Source: Euglena gracilis (Eukaryota > Euglenida > Euglenophyceae > Euglenales). From it: a DNA stretch of 64,000 nucleotides. This document shows positions 12,901-21,800 of this stretch, piece by piece. The notes beneath the pieces are model-generated. The model did no database searches and was not told where the DNA came from. It worked only from the letters and a program-made list of their open reading frames with translations. Within the stretch, counting starts at the first letter, position 1. Every line of letters starts with the position of its first letter. Made by a program: the position numbers and the translations under genes. The stretch covers positions 24,652,938-24,716,937 of the forward strand of contig CP154957.1 in the NCBI GenBank assembly GCA_039621445.1. The letters are read 5' to 3'.

Positions 12901-15900
12901 GGCTGGAGGGGGCTGGGCTGGGCTGGGTCGGTGAAAAACAAAATTTTCTAACACATTTTTGCCATTTTCGACATTTTGGTGGATGGAGCTAGATCAAGGC
13001 TGGGGGCTGTGATGGAGGAAACTGTGGTGAGGGGAAAAAATGCAGGGATAGGTGAGCTGGGCAGCCCAGTTGGCTGGCCAGCCTGCGGCCGGCTGGCCCG
13101 GCCTTCGGCCGGCTGGCCCGGCCTCCGGCCGGGCTGGACCCGACTTTATTTCAGTCGACCCCCGGGGGGGGGAGGGCTCCCAGCCCGAATTTGGGCTGCT
13201 GGCTGGATTTGAGCTGCTGGCTGGCTGGACCCCCCCCCCGGGGGTAGGGTACCCTCCGGCTTAAGAAATTCCCTGCCGGCACTGCTGCCCCATTTTGACC
13301 CGAAGCAGGACGGGTCACCAACAGAAACCCCGACGTCTCTGCCAGCCGGAGGCTGGACCCCCCCCCCCCCCCGGGGGGGGGCCTTAAGAAATTCCCTGAG
13401 TGCCGGGCTGGCCGGGGTGGAGTCGGACGTCTACGTCCACCACGGGGAGGACGGCAGCGTCAAGGCGGTGTACTCCCAGGTGTCGGACTGCGAGGTCACC
13501 GCCATGGCCTTCACCCCGTCGGAGCGTGAGCTGCTGCTGTGCAACCTGGAGGGGCGGCTGCGCCTCGTCAACCTCCTCAATGGCTTCCTGGCGCCGCCTG
13601 CCCCGCCCGTTCACACGCGTATGGATTGCCCACGTCATTGGGAACGCCAGCGTCAATGCTCCACTATATCACCTTCAAGAATGAACCCCCCCCGGAGGGT
13701 CAGCTTTGTGGCCGACCCAAACCGTGCCTCAACATCACAATGCCCCAACCTACTCTTCTGAGGTTCGCCATTGTGCGCGGCAACAAGACAGGGGGGTCTG
13801 GCACCCACCACCCCCGGTCACCACTCCTTTGAAAAGCATCTCAGTGCTCAAAAGGTTCAAAAGGTCCCTCTCCCAAACTCCCAACCAAGCTCCCAGCCAA
13901 AGGGGGTCAGGCCAGGCTGGGGGGGGAAACGCAAATGCGTTTTTTTTGCATTTTTTTTTGATTTTGGCAGAATTTGCGTTTTTCGTGTTTTTTTTGAGTT
14001 TTTTGCGTTTTTGTGGTTTCTTTTTTTCCCCGGCGTTTTTTGGATTTTTGCTGGGAATTGCTGGGAATTTTTTGATTATGATAAATTTGTTGTTTTAGCG
14101 CTGGTTTTCCCCTCAAGACCCAAAATGTTGTCAATCTTTGAAAATTTTGTAAGTTCTCTCCTGCAGAAAGTGTACAAGGGAGCTCCTAAAGGATTTTACA
14201 TGCAACTTGTGTTTTTGTGTGTGTGTGTGTGTGTGTGTGTTTTGTGTGGTTTTTGTGTCCGCGTTTTTCGAGGGTCCATGTTGCGTCCCCCCCTGTTGCT
14301 GAGTCAGGCTCCGTCAGCGGCCGCCGTGCAGCAGGACGTCCTCGCCGCGGCTGAGGAGGTCCGCTTCCTGCACTGCCTACGACGTGACCCGCGGCAGAGT
14401 GCAGCGCGGGAGGACGTGCGCCTCGCCCTGCTGGTCACCGCTGGGCGGGAGGCGCTCCTCGTGGACTACCGGCAGGAGGGCTCTGCCGCCTCCTGCGAGA
14501 AGGGTCAACGCCCGGTGCTCCGGTTTTTCTTCTGTTTTCCGCAACACAAAGCACTCAAACGTCTACAGATGCCACAGTGAGTATTCTTTTGTTTTCTTTT
14601 CTTTTTGCATGGTTTCCCCCTTTTCAACACTGGACACTGTCCATTCGACCATGCATTCCACCCCCAAAGGTTTCGTCATGCCCTTTTGTGTTGCATTTCC
14701 CGTGTGTCCTGTTCTGTCGTCCTGTATTTCTTGCACCCTCAGAGGAGGTTGAGTGGGGAAGTGAATGGTAAAAGTAGCTGGTTTGGTAGATGCCCTGTGT
14801 GGATGTGTGACTTGTCAACGTTGCCATCTCTGGGGCAGGAGACGGGATGTGAAGGCAGTAAAGAGTACTTTGCAAATCTTTTCCGCGGGCAAAGCCAAGC
14901 CTACCCGCAGAAACCGGGCCGGGAGGAGGTCCTCAGCCGCTTCCAGGCGCTTCCCGACGTGGCGCTGACAGCATTCTCGGCCCGGGAGAACCTCCTAAAC
15001 AGGCCGTTGCGACGATGAGGGGTGTACACCATCTGACCGTTGCACAGCCCCCCCCCCCCCCCCGCAGTTTGGCCATTTTAGGTGAAACCCCAAAGCCGAA
15101 GGAAGGAAGGCCAAACGTCCCCCCCCCAAGGATTGTTACCCACCCAAACTGCCCTTTTAGGACGCAAGCGTGACACCTGTCTGCACGAGCCAGGTGGGTG
15201 GTCGTCCCCCCTTTTTGTCCAGCGCTGAAGAGCTCTGCTCACTTCGCCAGCTTCCTGGGGAAAGCCCTGTTGCCGGGTTTGGGCCTGCCCCTTCCAAGCG
15301 CCTGCTCCCAGCGCTCTTCAGCAGCCGGGCGATGGAGGTCTGGAGCGTGACGCTGTCCCCCGTGGTCAAGATGAAGCAGCTTATGGCCAGGGACCATCTC
15401 TGCTGTGGGGGCGGGACCGCCCAGGGCTGGGGAAGGGGCACGGGCACCGAACCATATGGTGGGAGGTGTGTCAGCCCCGTCTTCGCCTTCCGAAGTCCAA
15501 CTAATCTTTTGGCGACCGAAAGGTCTTTAGCGGGGTGTTGCTTAGTGCTTTTTTTTTTGGAGGAGGCGCCATGCAGCATGTTGGTGAGGGTTCCTGGGCC
15601 GGACCCCAGCCATCACCGGTGCCCTCTTTGTGGATGCGCAGAACTGCTTGGTGACCTGCGACGCAGAGGGCGAGGCAGGGCGTGGTGGGGATGGGCCTTT
15701 CTCTGCCATTTTCTGCCTCAGAACTACTACCGTAGAAGAAGCTTGAGCTCGACCCCCACCCCCCGAGGGTAAACAGACGACATTCGAGGAGTTTGTCGAA
15801 CCTCCTCGAACAAACTGTGCAACTCCCTGTTGCCGATGCCTTTTGTACGCAACTGTTCGGAGGGCCCTAAAATAGCAAAATCCCTTGCGTTACCTATACC

Positions 15901-16715
15901 CTGTGTGTGCAAATCCCTTTTGTTGTGCAAGTCCTAACTTTTACAGAGGGTTCCAAAGCACCCCCCCCATGCATGTACGTGGGAGGAGGCTCTAAAGCCT
16001 CCTCGAATGTTGTTCGGGCATATGCAACGCAAGGGATGTTGTTTTTTGGGCCTTTTTCCAAAGTCTAGCAAAATGGCTTGTTTAAGGACCCTCCGGGGTC
16101 CTTAAACAATGGCCTGCCTCGAACGACCTCAAACGACATTTGAGGAGCTTTTCGAGTCTCCTCGAACGACCTCGAACAACCTCGAACGACATTTGAGGAG
16201 TCCCTTGAGCCTCCTCCTGCGGAGCATCCTCCTACCATAAATCTGTCGATATGGGGGACAAAGAAATCTTGGGGGGGCATGACTTCAAAAGTGAAAATGG
16301 AAATTGACACTTCGGAGATGGTTCTGCTTCTGTCTAGTCTTGTGGAAGTCATGATTCATTGGGTCCCTATTCTTTTGTTTCAATTGTGTGCTGTCTTTGC
16401 AGTGTGCAGGTGAGGGCGAAGCAGCCAAGGGAGAAAGGGTATTCAAACGGAACTGCCCTCTGGCTGGCCACCAGGCCCTGCTGCCACCTCAAGGTGTGGG
16501 GCGTGCCCTCCCTCCACGTGCTCCTGCGCCACCGGCTGCCGGGGCTGGCTCCGTGCCACCTGGCGTACTGCGGCACAGTGCACACCGTGGTGGTCGCTGA
16601 CCGGCAGCGGCTGGTCACTGTGGACATGGCCGCCCTCGTGGACGTCTTCTTCGAGGCCACCGCCGCCCCTGCGCTGTGCGCCACGATGCGCCCCGCGATG
16701 AGCACCGCTTCCTGA
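3853..16715 (+). CDS. EF-hand/WD-repeat protein, WDR49/WDR64-like (multi-exon)
   Basis: This is the overall gene model. At least 14 GC-rich exons read in the order of the animal and protist WDR49/WDR64/WDR95 family: an EF-hand-like segment, a canonical EF-hand loop (DVNGDGEVSWDD), then WD40 blades. Family signatures include DWVTDLLIFPGTK followed by ASCSLDTTIRVWDL, the pair GHAKGVMSLAY and GHDKPLVGVQ, the link DLRNFACLQRLE, and VHLVLYNSVF. These proteins are propeller scaffolds, usually associated with cilia and flagella; their molecular role is poorly defined. The model starts at an ATG at 3853 and may stop at the TGA at 16713-16715. Introns run from about 0.1 to 3.3 kb and are packed with inverted-repeat elements. 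Some exons are missing (for example between 8038 and 8699), and a few splice phases do not close, so the protein cannot be written out. Family assignment is firm; exact exon ends are not. Confidence 0.75.
4005..4203 (+). CDS. Exon: degenerate EF-hand segment
   Basis: The frame containing LRAEFSRPPRQTLPCDRFIL then LTELLEAGQPLAKK matches the non-calcium-binding first EF-hand-like helix-loop-helix of WDR49/64 proteins. The acceptor GGCGGAG at 4001-4004 keeps phase with the preceding exon. The donor A|GTTCCGG is weak. Confidence 0.5.
4591..4716 (+). CDS. Exon: canonical EF-hand
   Basis: The acceptor CCGCTCAG ends at 4590. The peptide has ETLLTLFRQLDVNGDGEVSW, with loop residues D1, N3, D5, G6, S9 and D12, which fits calcium coordination apart from the usual E12. 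The donor is uncertain: no GT follows the helix closely, and a GC donor (CCAG|GCCGGG) is possible. Confidence 0.75.
4935..5500 (+). repeat. TGTCAGGGTCC motif cluster
   Basis: The motif CTGTCAGGGTCC and the related ACTGGCCAACCTGTCAGG recur at irregular spacing about ten times. The hAT-like element 4980-5257 has inserted inside the cluster, duplicating one ATCAGGGT. Confidence 0.7.
4980..5257. mobile_element. hAT-like MITE, family 1, with 8-bp target duplication
   Basis: It is flanked by the direct repeat ATCAGGGT (4972-4979 and 5258-5265). The left terminus is CAGGGATTTTTTTAAGTC and the right terminus GGTCTTTGAAAAACCTCCTG, an imperfect inverted pair. The interior has paired C-runs and G-runs and an AT-rich core. 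At 278 bp it is far too short to encode a transposase. Confidence 0.8.
6005..6190 (+). repeat. 12-bp tandem repeat
   Basis: About 15 degenerate copies of AATTNGTGCGGG. The period is a multiple of three, so two frames stay open across it (the REFVREL-like peptide); this is a repeat effect, not a gene. Confidence 0.85.
6350..7390 (+). repeat. Direct duplication of an approximately 360-bp block
   Basis: 6350-6710 and 7027-7390 are diverged direct copies. Shared landmarks include CAGAAATACACACAAGTTGA, TGACAGGGTTTTGGCAACCC and GGATCGGAACTGATGAATGG. The intervening 320 bp is unrelated. Open frames in the copies are not conserved in a way that suggests coding. Confidence 0.8.
7976..8038 (+). CDS. 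Exon: WD40 strand segment
   Basis: VDKVTYVPGWQKEVHCTADR is a WD blade b/c strand pair as in WDR49/64. It is bounded by TTGAG| and a canonical AAG|GTGGGT donor, exactly 21 codons. Confidence 0.7.
8039..8698. other. Intron between WD exons
   Basis: It contains G/C-run-rich fragments of the family-1 elements (8130-8180 and 8375-8420). The family would predict another short exon here; I could not find a convincing one. Confidence 0.4.
8699..8878 (+). CDS. Exon: WD40 blade
   Basis: Reads YAEYEGHQAAVLAACYV, then RLATSSADRTIIMWNRR, a textbook GH...WD-type blade. The acceptor CCCCCCAG ends at 8698 and the donor is TG|GTAAAT. Confidence 0.9.
9128..9390. mobile_element. hAT-like MITE, family 1, perfect 8-bp duplication
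   Basis: The direct repeat GTCCCAAG flanks it exactly (9120-9127 and 9391-9398). Termini are CAGGCCTCTTTTTAAGTC and GTCTTAAAAAGAAGCCTG, near-perfect inverted repeats. The core hairpin GGCGCGAAGCGCC sits at about 9235. It lies inside an intron of the EF-hand/WD gene. Confidence 0.9.
9403..9506 (+). repeat. GT-rich simple repeat
   Basis: Interrupted (GT)n and (GC/GT)n between two intronic elements. Confidence 0.85.
9518..9817. mobile_element. Inverted-repeat element, family 2, perfect 8-bp duplication
   Basis: The direct repeat GTCCAGCT lies at 9510-9517 and 9818-9825. Termini are CATACCAGCTTAACACC and GGCTAAGCAATGGTATG. The interior carries two GACTGACTGGTTTT motifs near each end, C/G-run pairs and the core GGCGCCGAAGGTGCC at 9645. 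It is 300 bp with no coding capacity, inserted 48 bp before the next exon. Confidence 0.9.
9873..10081 (+). CDS. Exon: one and a half WD40 blades
   Basis: LDHPVLYSGGLDGVLRCWDL, then HSDWVTDLLIFPGTKLMASC and SLDTTIRVWDLNLGE. The DWVTDLL...PGT...ASCSLD string is close to the WDR49/64 signature. The acceptor is CCTCCAG|. The donor GAGT|GTGTCT is chosen because it keeps phase with the next exon. Confidence 0.92.
10082..10565. other. Intron
   Basis: No recognisable element and no coding signal. The sequence is of ordinary composition, with a short CATAGGCCTACC-type tandem at 10271-10310. Confidence 0.4.
10566..10648 (+). CDS. Exon: WD40 GHAKGV segment
   Basis: SSVCLRRGHAKGVMSLAYC matches the family's GHTKGVFSLAY block. 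The acceptor GGACAG| and donor GCC|GTGGTT join the neighbouring exons in frame. Confidence 0.8.
10886..11071 (+). CDS. Exon: WD40 blade
   Basis: LLLSCGYGKEVLVWNPF, then HRIRGHDKPLVGVQVVPGAG and AITCDVAGRAMVW. All three strings align well with WDR49/64. After MVW the next coding word (DLRNFACLQRLE) lies at 11943; the junction fits a GC donor (TGG|GCCCACC) better than any nearby GT. Confidence 0.9.
11145..11718. mobile_element. Inverted-repeat element with TAATACCCCC ends
   Basis: The left end CCCCCCAAAATAATACCCCC (about 11150) is repeated inverted at 11697-11718 (GGGGGTATTATTTGGGGGGC). Inside is a 145-bp block (11475-11620) that recurs at 53930-54080. It sits in the intron 11072-11942. Confidence 0.55.
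11943..12065 (+). CDS. Exon: inter-blade linker and WD strand
   Basis: DLRNFACLQRLEDVPGK, then TTAFFYDADHEQIV, matching the WDR49/64 segment between the GHDKPL blade and the YNS blade. The acceptor is GCTGAG|; the donor lies near GGCTCG|GTGTAG. Confidence 0.75.
12374..12433 (+). CDS. Exon: VLYNSVF segment
   Basis: DRRFPVRVHLVLYNSVFRLL, exactly 20 codons, corresponds to the invariant VLYNSLFN motif of the family. The acceptor is AATGAG| and the donor CTG|GTCGTG. Confidence 0.8.
12434..13400. other. Intron with GC-rich element remnants
   Basis: It contains GGCTGGCC/CGGCC repeats (13070-13140) and two copies of a family-1 right terminus, CTTAAGAAATTCCCTG, at 13263-13278 and 13383-13398. The second ends directly at the next exon's acceptor. 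Confidence 0.6.
13401..13618 (+). CDS. Exon: WD40 blade abutting an element end
   Basis: VESDVYVHHGEDGSVKAVYS, then DCEVTAMAFTPSERELLLCN and LEGRLRLVNLLNGFL. The EITA(M/I)...GRIRV.NY.NG pattern is family-specific. The acceptor AG (13399-13400) directly follows the CCCTG terminus of a family-1 element. The donor is ACGC|GTATGG. Confidence 0.85.
14215..14245 (+). repeat. (GT)n microsatellite
   Basis: An uninterrupted GTGTGT tract within an intron. Confidence 0.9.
14308..14503 (+). CDS. Exon: WD40 blade, divergent
   Basis: VQQDVLAAAEEVRFLHCLRR, then VRLALLVTAGREALLVDYRQ. It corresponds to the family's AGWDR.L.VYDD blade with the GWD replaced. Acceptor GAGTCAG|; donor AAGG|GTCAAC. Confidence 0.65.
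14839..15005 (+). CDS. Exon: probable WD-domain segment
   Basis: SKEYFANLFRGQSQAYPQ, then EEVLSRFQALPDVALTAFSA and ENLLN. It fits, weakly, the HxxDVxxxAFxxxNLLA part of a late blade. Acceptor GGGGCAG|; donor GGCC|GTTGCG. Confidence 0.5.
15006..16402. other. Intron or unresolved interval with TTCGAGG palindromes
   Basis: It holds an approximately 470-bp element (15770-16245) made of CTCGAACGACCTCGAAC-type palindromes. A remnant (15855-15950) is the reverse complement of the CACAAGGGATTTTG array found at 30.8-31.6 kb. I see no confident exon; 15170-15400 is open but not convincing. Confidence 0.45.
16403..16715 (+). CDS. Exon: last WD-like blade, possible C-terminus
   Basis: SNGTALWLATRPCCHLKVWG, then PGLAPCHLAYCGTVHTVVVA and DRQRLVTVDMAALVDVFFEA. 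WD-like spacing (LKVW, A.C.LAY, VVVAD...VTVD) supports membership in the EF-hand/WD gene. The strong acceptor CTGTCTTTGCAG precedes it. The frame ends at TGA 16713-16715; whether that is the real stop is uncertain. Confidence 0.6.
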
Positions 16716-16769
16716 ATGTTAATTTTCTGTCTCGTGTGCTTTACTGCCCGTCCTATTTGCCGGCACAGC

Positions 16770-16950
16770 GGACCATGTACACTTGGGCTGGGGCGACACC
16801 AACAGCAACCCAGGGGCTGCAGTGCCAGGGACACACCTGCACGAGTCGTGGAACTGCCGACAGACGGGGTCGGGGGTGCTGTTCCACGAGCTGTACTATG
16901 TGGACCACCGCCCCACGGGGACGCTCCGGGACGGGGCCGCGTGGCCGGCT
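16770..16950 (+). CDS. Orphan exon candidate
   Basis: VHLGWGDTNSNPGAAV, then HLHESWNCRQTGSGVLFHEL and YYVDHRPTGTLRD read as natural protein. The block is bounded by GGCACAG| and a GCT|GTGGGC donor. I do not recognise the family. It could be a further exon of the WD gene or the start of the kinase gene. Confidence 0.4.
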
Positions 16951-17992
16951 GTGGGCAGGGGCGGTGCCGCAGCTGCCCCTTTCTCATGTTGTCATGCTCC
17001 TTTGCTCGCAGAACGGTTCAAGGCGTTACATTGTGGGCGGGGGCAGATCAGCTACTGAACAAACGAGCGTTCAACGTTCACCACCCACCACCCCTCGGGG
17101 GGACAGGCCGAAACCCGAAGTTAAGCAACGGGTTGCTTAAATTTGGAGGGGGGGTTAGCCCCCGGGGGGTGGGGGGCTGGACCCCACCTGTACCAGAGCT
17201 GGGCCGGGCCGGGCCGAAACTGGACAATCGCACAAAAAGTGACCTGCAAAAGACAGCTTGGAAAAAAATGAGCATCTGATACCCCCCCCCCCAAATCCCT
17301 AAATAACCCCAAACCACCCTTTTTTTTTCATTTTCAACCCCTTTTCAAAAATTTTTGGTGCTTCACACCCAAAAAAATTATCGGCTGGACCCAACAAAAA
17401 GGGGCTGGATGGGCCAGCCAGCCCTGTTTTTCCAGCAGCACTCCCAGGGGGGGGGGTGCTGCAGCAGCCGGGCTCACCAAGGGGTACCTGCTTATATTCG
17501 GACTAAACGGCCAAAACAAAAATGCCTCTTCTTGTTCAAATGGGAGGATATTTTCAGCTCGAAAATCAATGCAACGACATCATAATGTCCAAAAAAAGAA
17601 ACAGCACAGACTTGACCAGCTGGATTATTTTCTGTAAAATTATGCCATTTTTGTTTGTTTATGCTTGCTTCGCTTTTATACTTTACTGCATTTTCCCTTC
17701 ATTCCAGGGATTGCTTAAATTTGGAATTTCATTAGTCTCCAGGGGGTTGCTTAACTTTGGGGAGGAGGGTTGAGCCAGCCAGCCCAAGTTTCTAGCCCGA
17801 GCCCACAACCCCCCCCCTGAGGTCCTTCCCCCCCCCCCCCCTATGTCCAACGACCCCCCTATGTCCAACGACCACCCCCCCGGTCAGAGGACACCTTCTC
17901 GGAGGTTTGATGTTTTTTTTGCAGGTGTGTGAAAACCGGAGATTTGCCAGCCCTGAAAGGCTTTTCTTCCGCCCTTGTCCTCTCCCCCGCAG

Positions 17993-18059
17993 CCCATCGT
18001 CCATTAAAATGTTCCCTCTGGGGAGTTTTGTGCATTACGAGCGCTCCACCGGGGGGATA
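17993..18059 (+). CDS. Exon-like segment inside the element
   Basis: Bounded by CTCCCCCGCAG| and ATA|GTGTTT; reads MFPLGSFVHYERSTGGI after a short lead. Less GC-rich than the window's exons. Family unknown. It does not join in phase to the kinase exons, so it may be captured sequence. Confidence 0.35.
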
Positions 18060-18131
18060 GTGTTTGCGGTTGTTGAAGGAGCTTCACCACACTCCCAACA
18101 TTCCACCATGACATTTTCGGGCGTTTGTCAG

Positions 18132-18216
18132 GTTGTATGATGCAGTGAAGATGGTTGATGGAACGCAGGGATTGTCGACTGGGTATCTTTGTTTTGTGAA
18201 ATCCCGCGGCGTGAAG
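18132..18216 (+). CDS. Exon-like segment inside the element
   Basis: LYDAVKMVDGTQGLSTGY, then LCFVKSRGVK, between a TTTGTCAG| acceptor and a consensus AAG|GTACGT donor. The splice signals are among the best in the window, yet I recognise no family. Confidence 0.45.
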
Positions 18217-18702
18217 GTACGTTTTGGGTGCTTTGAGGAAATATTTGTTGACAGGGCTGGAAATGGGGGCGCGCAGCGCCGGAAGGAAAATTTTGACCTG
18301 TTTGGGGGAATTTCAGCAAACTTTTTTTCCCCGACCCTGTGTCCAACGACCACCCCCCTGGTCAGAGGACACCTTTTTGGTCACTACCCTATGTCCAACG
18401 ACCGCCCCCCCCGGTCAGAGGACAGAGGTTAGTCGTTGGACATAGGGGGGGGGGAGGGTAAATGGATGCATGGTGTCAAGCCTAGAACGCCTGCAATACA
18501 GCTCCGGGCCTGAAGAATCATTTGGACGCGGAGAGTTTTGCCATATCCACCAGAATGTGTCGAAGTCCACCAAAAGGCCTGAACCAATATCAAAGGAAAC
18601 AAAAAGGTTTCATGGATGCAGGAGGTAGCTGGGGCTCCTCTGGTCGAGGGTGTGGTGTGGTGCATGAACGCTTCAGCACCTCTCCTCCTTCCCGACCTGA
18701 AG

Positions 18703-18882
18703 TCGCAGCGCCGCGTATGCATCCGCTTCGTCAGCGACGAGGCCAAGTTCCAGCGGTGCACCCTGTTCGCCGACCTGCTCCACGGCGCCGCACACTTCGT
18801 CTGCACGCCGCTCCACGCCTTCCCGCCAAACCCCACCCACCCCCTGTTTGCCCTCGTGATGGAGCGGTCTGAGCGACAGCTG
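18703..18882 (+). CDS. Kinase exon: N-lobe
   Basis: Sixty codons between CTGAAG| and CAGCTG|GTGAAC. It contains the beta-3 strand VCIRF (lysine replaced by arginine), a helix-C region, then HPLFALVMER, which resembles a hinge strand. Confidence 0.75.
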
Positions 18883-21800
18883 GTGAACAGGGCCGACCAC
18901 AACCCGGCCAGTCTCCATGGCATTGTGCATTGGTGAGTTGGTGAATGGGATTTTTGGTCCGCGCGGAGCGGAAATGGGTCGTTTGTGAAACATTTGCTGC
19001 TCTTCATACCCTCGCCCTGTCGCCTGCTGGTGGCCCGACGGCCCTCCTTACCGGCTCTGTTTGGCACGCCCTGCTGCCAGAGTTCATTGCGTCCAAAAGT
19101 GCCGGCCTGCTCCGTCCTCGTACCCGTTGAGGGCGGTTCTGTATCCTCAAAATGGCAACAAACCAGTGTCCGTCGGGTGCGGGTTCGAGGGTCTGCACCG
19201 CTGGGACCGCTGGCAACTCCCACCGGGCAAAGCCTGCTCCGACGTTCGCGGCCCCGCCTGGGGGGGGAGAGGGGTACGGCGCAGCCGGCAGCCCTGCGGA
19301 GCTGGCGTTCGTCGCGGAGTGCGCGGTGCGGGGCCTGCAGGAGCTGCACGCCGCGGGGTTGGTGCACTGCGACGTGCGGGCCAGCCAGCTGGTGAGGGTG
19401 GACGACCATGGCCGCTCGCGACCCATACAACAACCTGGACACAATTTTAGGGCGCCCCTTTCAGGAAGCATCCCTGTCCTGTAAGGAAATACTTTTCTGG
19501 GGGGCTGTTTCCCCCGCAGCACGTTGACAGGGTGGTATGGGAATCCCGGAAACTTCACTGGTGGTTGCCCCCACAACCAGCCATTCCTGTGAAACCCTGC
19601 GTGCACAGTCTGGCCATACCATTGCTGAAGGGCCCCTTTGGGGGGCTGACTGACTGGGTATTCAGAGTGACTGACTGGTTTTCCTCTTTTTGGCTCCGGA
19701 GGGCTGAACTGGCAGAACGTGTGCCCCGCGCCAAAGGCGGGCTTTTTCTTGAAATCTTGGCCAAATCCATTGTTTTTGTTGTTGGAGTTGGTGACTGGTT
19801 TTAAAAAGAAACCGAATTTTTTTTCGAATTCAAAATGTGATCTCCGTAAGCAATGGTATGAGCCTGACATTGTAAACAAGTTCCAGCAAGCGGGGGAAGG
19901 GAATTTAGTACTGGCCTGCCCCGCACATGATCTGCAGGTTTGATGGGGTGGGGCCAGCCGCCCCGGATGCCGGCGCCGGGCCCCCGGGGGCCATGCGGGG
20001 GACCGATGGAAGTTCGCGGACCTCAGCCAGGCGGCCCTGGCCGGGGCCCCCGTGCATTTCGTTCCCCCTGCGTTCTGTCCAGCGCTCTCCGGCTCTCCGC
20101 CGATAAGACATGTGCATGGCGACGCCCCCCCCCCCAACCCAACCACCACCAGTGACACTGGAGGTCTGGGGGTGGGGGGTCTGCCCCCGCCCCAGAATGT
20201 CGCAACCGACTGCCCATTGCCCGAGGAAGAGTGCTGCCTCCACGCCGCTCCGGAGCTGGTGCCGCTGCTGATCGGGAGCGCTTCCGGGGGCCCCACTGCG
20301 CTGAGACGCGCTAAACCTTTCGGTTTCTTGACCCCGTGCTCCACTGGGCGTGTATCGATGGCGTCATGCTGGCGCCACCCAAGCTGCCAGACAGGTCACT
20401 TTCGGAAGCTGCCGTTTGAAACCTGGGAATACTTTTGCCCATATCCGTATTACGACGCCCTGGCCGTTGTTTCCGCGAACGCACCGCCAGCAGGGCCCTT
20501 CCCCCGGCCACCCGGTCGAGGCAGCGCCATCTCTGGACATGTGGGCCCTGGGGCTGCTGCTACTGGGGCCAGGATTCTTTTTGTGGGTGCTGTGGCCAGA
20601 ATGTGGATGCTATGGTGCTCTGGAAAGTGACCCCTGGGAGGGGGTCACTTTCCACTTTCAAAAAAGCCGCTTTTCAAAATCCAGCCGCCCACTTCCTACA
20701 CACCAGACGTACGACACAGGATTCCTCGTGCACGAGGCAACGTTCATGCCCATTTCCAGGGCTGGCAAACAGGCTGGCAGTGAGGTAGGGCCTGTTCAGC
20801 CCCTGGGGGGGTTGGGTTTTGCAGTGGGCAGTGCTATGGCACGCACACCCCCCGGGCCAGAAGGCCTCGGGGGCTGAAATGGCCATTGCCAAGTGACAAT
20901 TGGCCTGGCCGGCAGGCGCCGGGACGCAAAGCCAACCCCTCCTTGGGGGGGGGGGGCTGCAGTAGGCAGGCACCCACAGCACAGGGCACCCCCCCAGGGT
21001 TGGCAACAAGAAGCCTGGCTGGGGCTGGCCACGGACCGCCGCCTGCTGGAGGGCCTCAGCGAGGTGGACGCGGCGCAGGTGCTGCAGTCCCCCGCGCTGG
21101 AGGACCGCGTCGCCCGCCTGCCGCTGCCCAGCACGCCGCTGGGGGACGTCATCCCCCACCTCCTGCTCCGTGACCCGTGCAGGGCACTGCGGAGGCCGGG
21201 CTGTGTTGTTGTTGTGTTGGCATCTGTCTGCCAGCGTTTTCACCAGCCCTGGAAATGGGCATGAACGTTGCCCCTTGCACGAGGAATCCTGTGTCGTATG
21301 TCTCGTGTGTAGGAAGCAGGGTTTTTTTTTAGTCGTGGACCCCCGGGGGGGGGGGGGGGGGGAGGGGGGGTGGTTCCGGCCGAGCCCCCCCCCCCCCTCC
21401 CCGGGGTCCCCCTGGAGGGGGGTGGGATATACTTTTTGGCGCCGAAGGCGCCGAAAATTTTTAAAAAAGTCTTATTTTTAGCACTTTTCGCAATATTCGG
21501 CTATTTTTTGTGGGTCCCCCGGGACCCCCCCCCCCAGGGGTGGTTGGGTGGGGGGACCCCCCTCCCCCCAGTCTTAAAAAACCCCTGGTAGGAAGTGGGT
21601 GGCTGGTGTTTGAGAAGTGATTGGCTGGTTTTTTGAAAGTCGAAAGTGATCCCCCTTGGGGTCTGGTATGGTGGGGGGGGGAGGATGCTGGGATGTTCTG
21701 GAGAGACAGGCGATCCCCAGTTCTGAACGAGGCTGAATTTCAAGGTGGTGCTGACCCTGGGGGGGGGAGTTCCTGCCTGGGCAGGCACTCCAAGGCACCC

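Larger units (their letters stand above)
17828..18457. mobile_element. Family-3 element with exon-like cargo
   Basis: The left half (17828-17908) and right half (about 18265-18457) match the ends of the 26.05-kb and 29.48-kb family-3 copies: CTATGTCCAACGACC, GGTCAGAGGACACC, GCGCCGGAAGG, and the reverse complement terminus GTCGTTGGACATAGG. The usual centre is replaced by about 350 bp containing splice-bounded open segments (17993-18059, 18132-18216). Confidence 0.55.

Noticed and set aside
18429-19442. 337-codon minus-strand frame
   Set aside because: Antisense to the kinase N-lobe and catalytic-loop exons; composition is arginine/serine/proline-rich as expected for a GC shadow.
19941-20050. 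Reading FDGVGPAAP as the kinase DFG segment
   Set aside because: The first base leaves a codon ending in G before F, so no Asp is possible there; the other frame (KFADLSQAALAG) fits the beta-8/DFG pattern better.
19004-20344. 446-codon minus-strand frame opposite the kinase exons
   Set aside because: No family features; it is the antisense of GC-rich plus-strand exons and introns whose kinase motifs and splice sites are clear.
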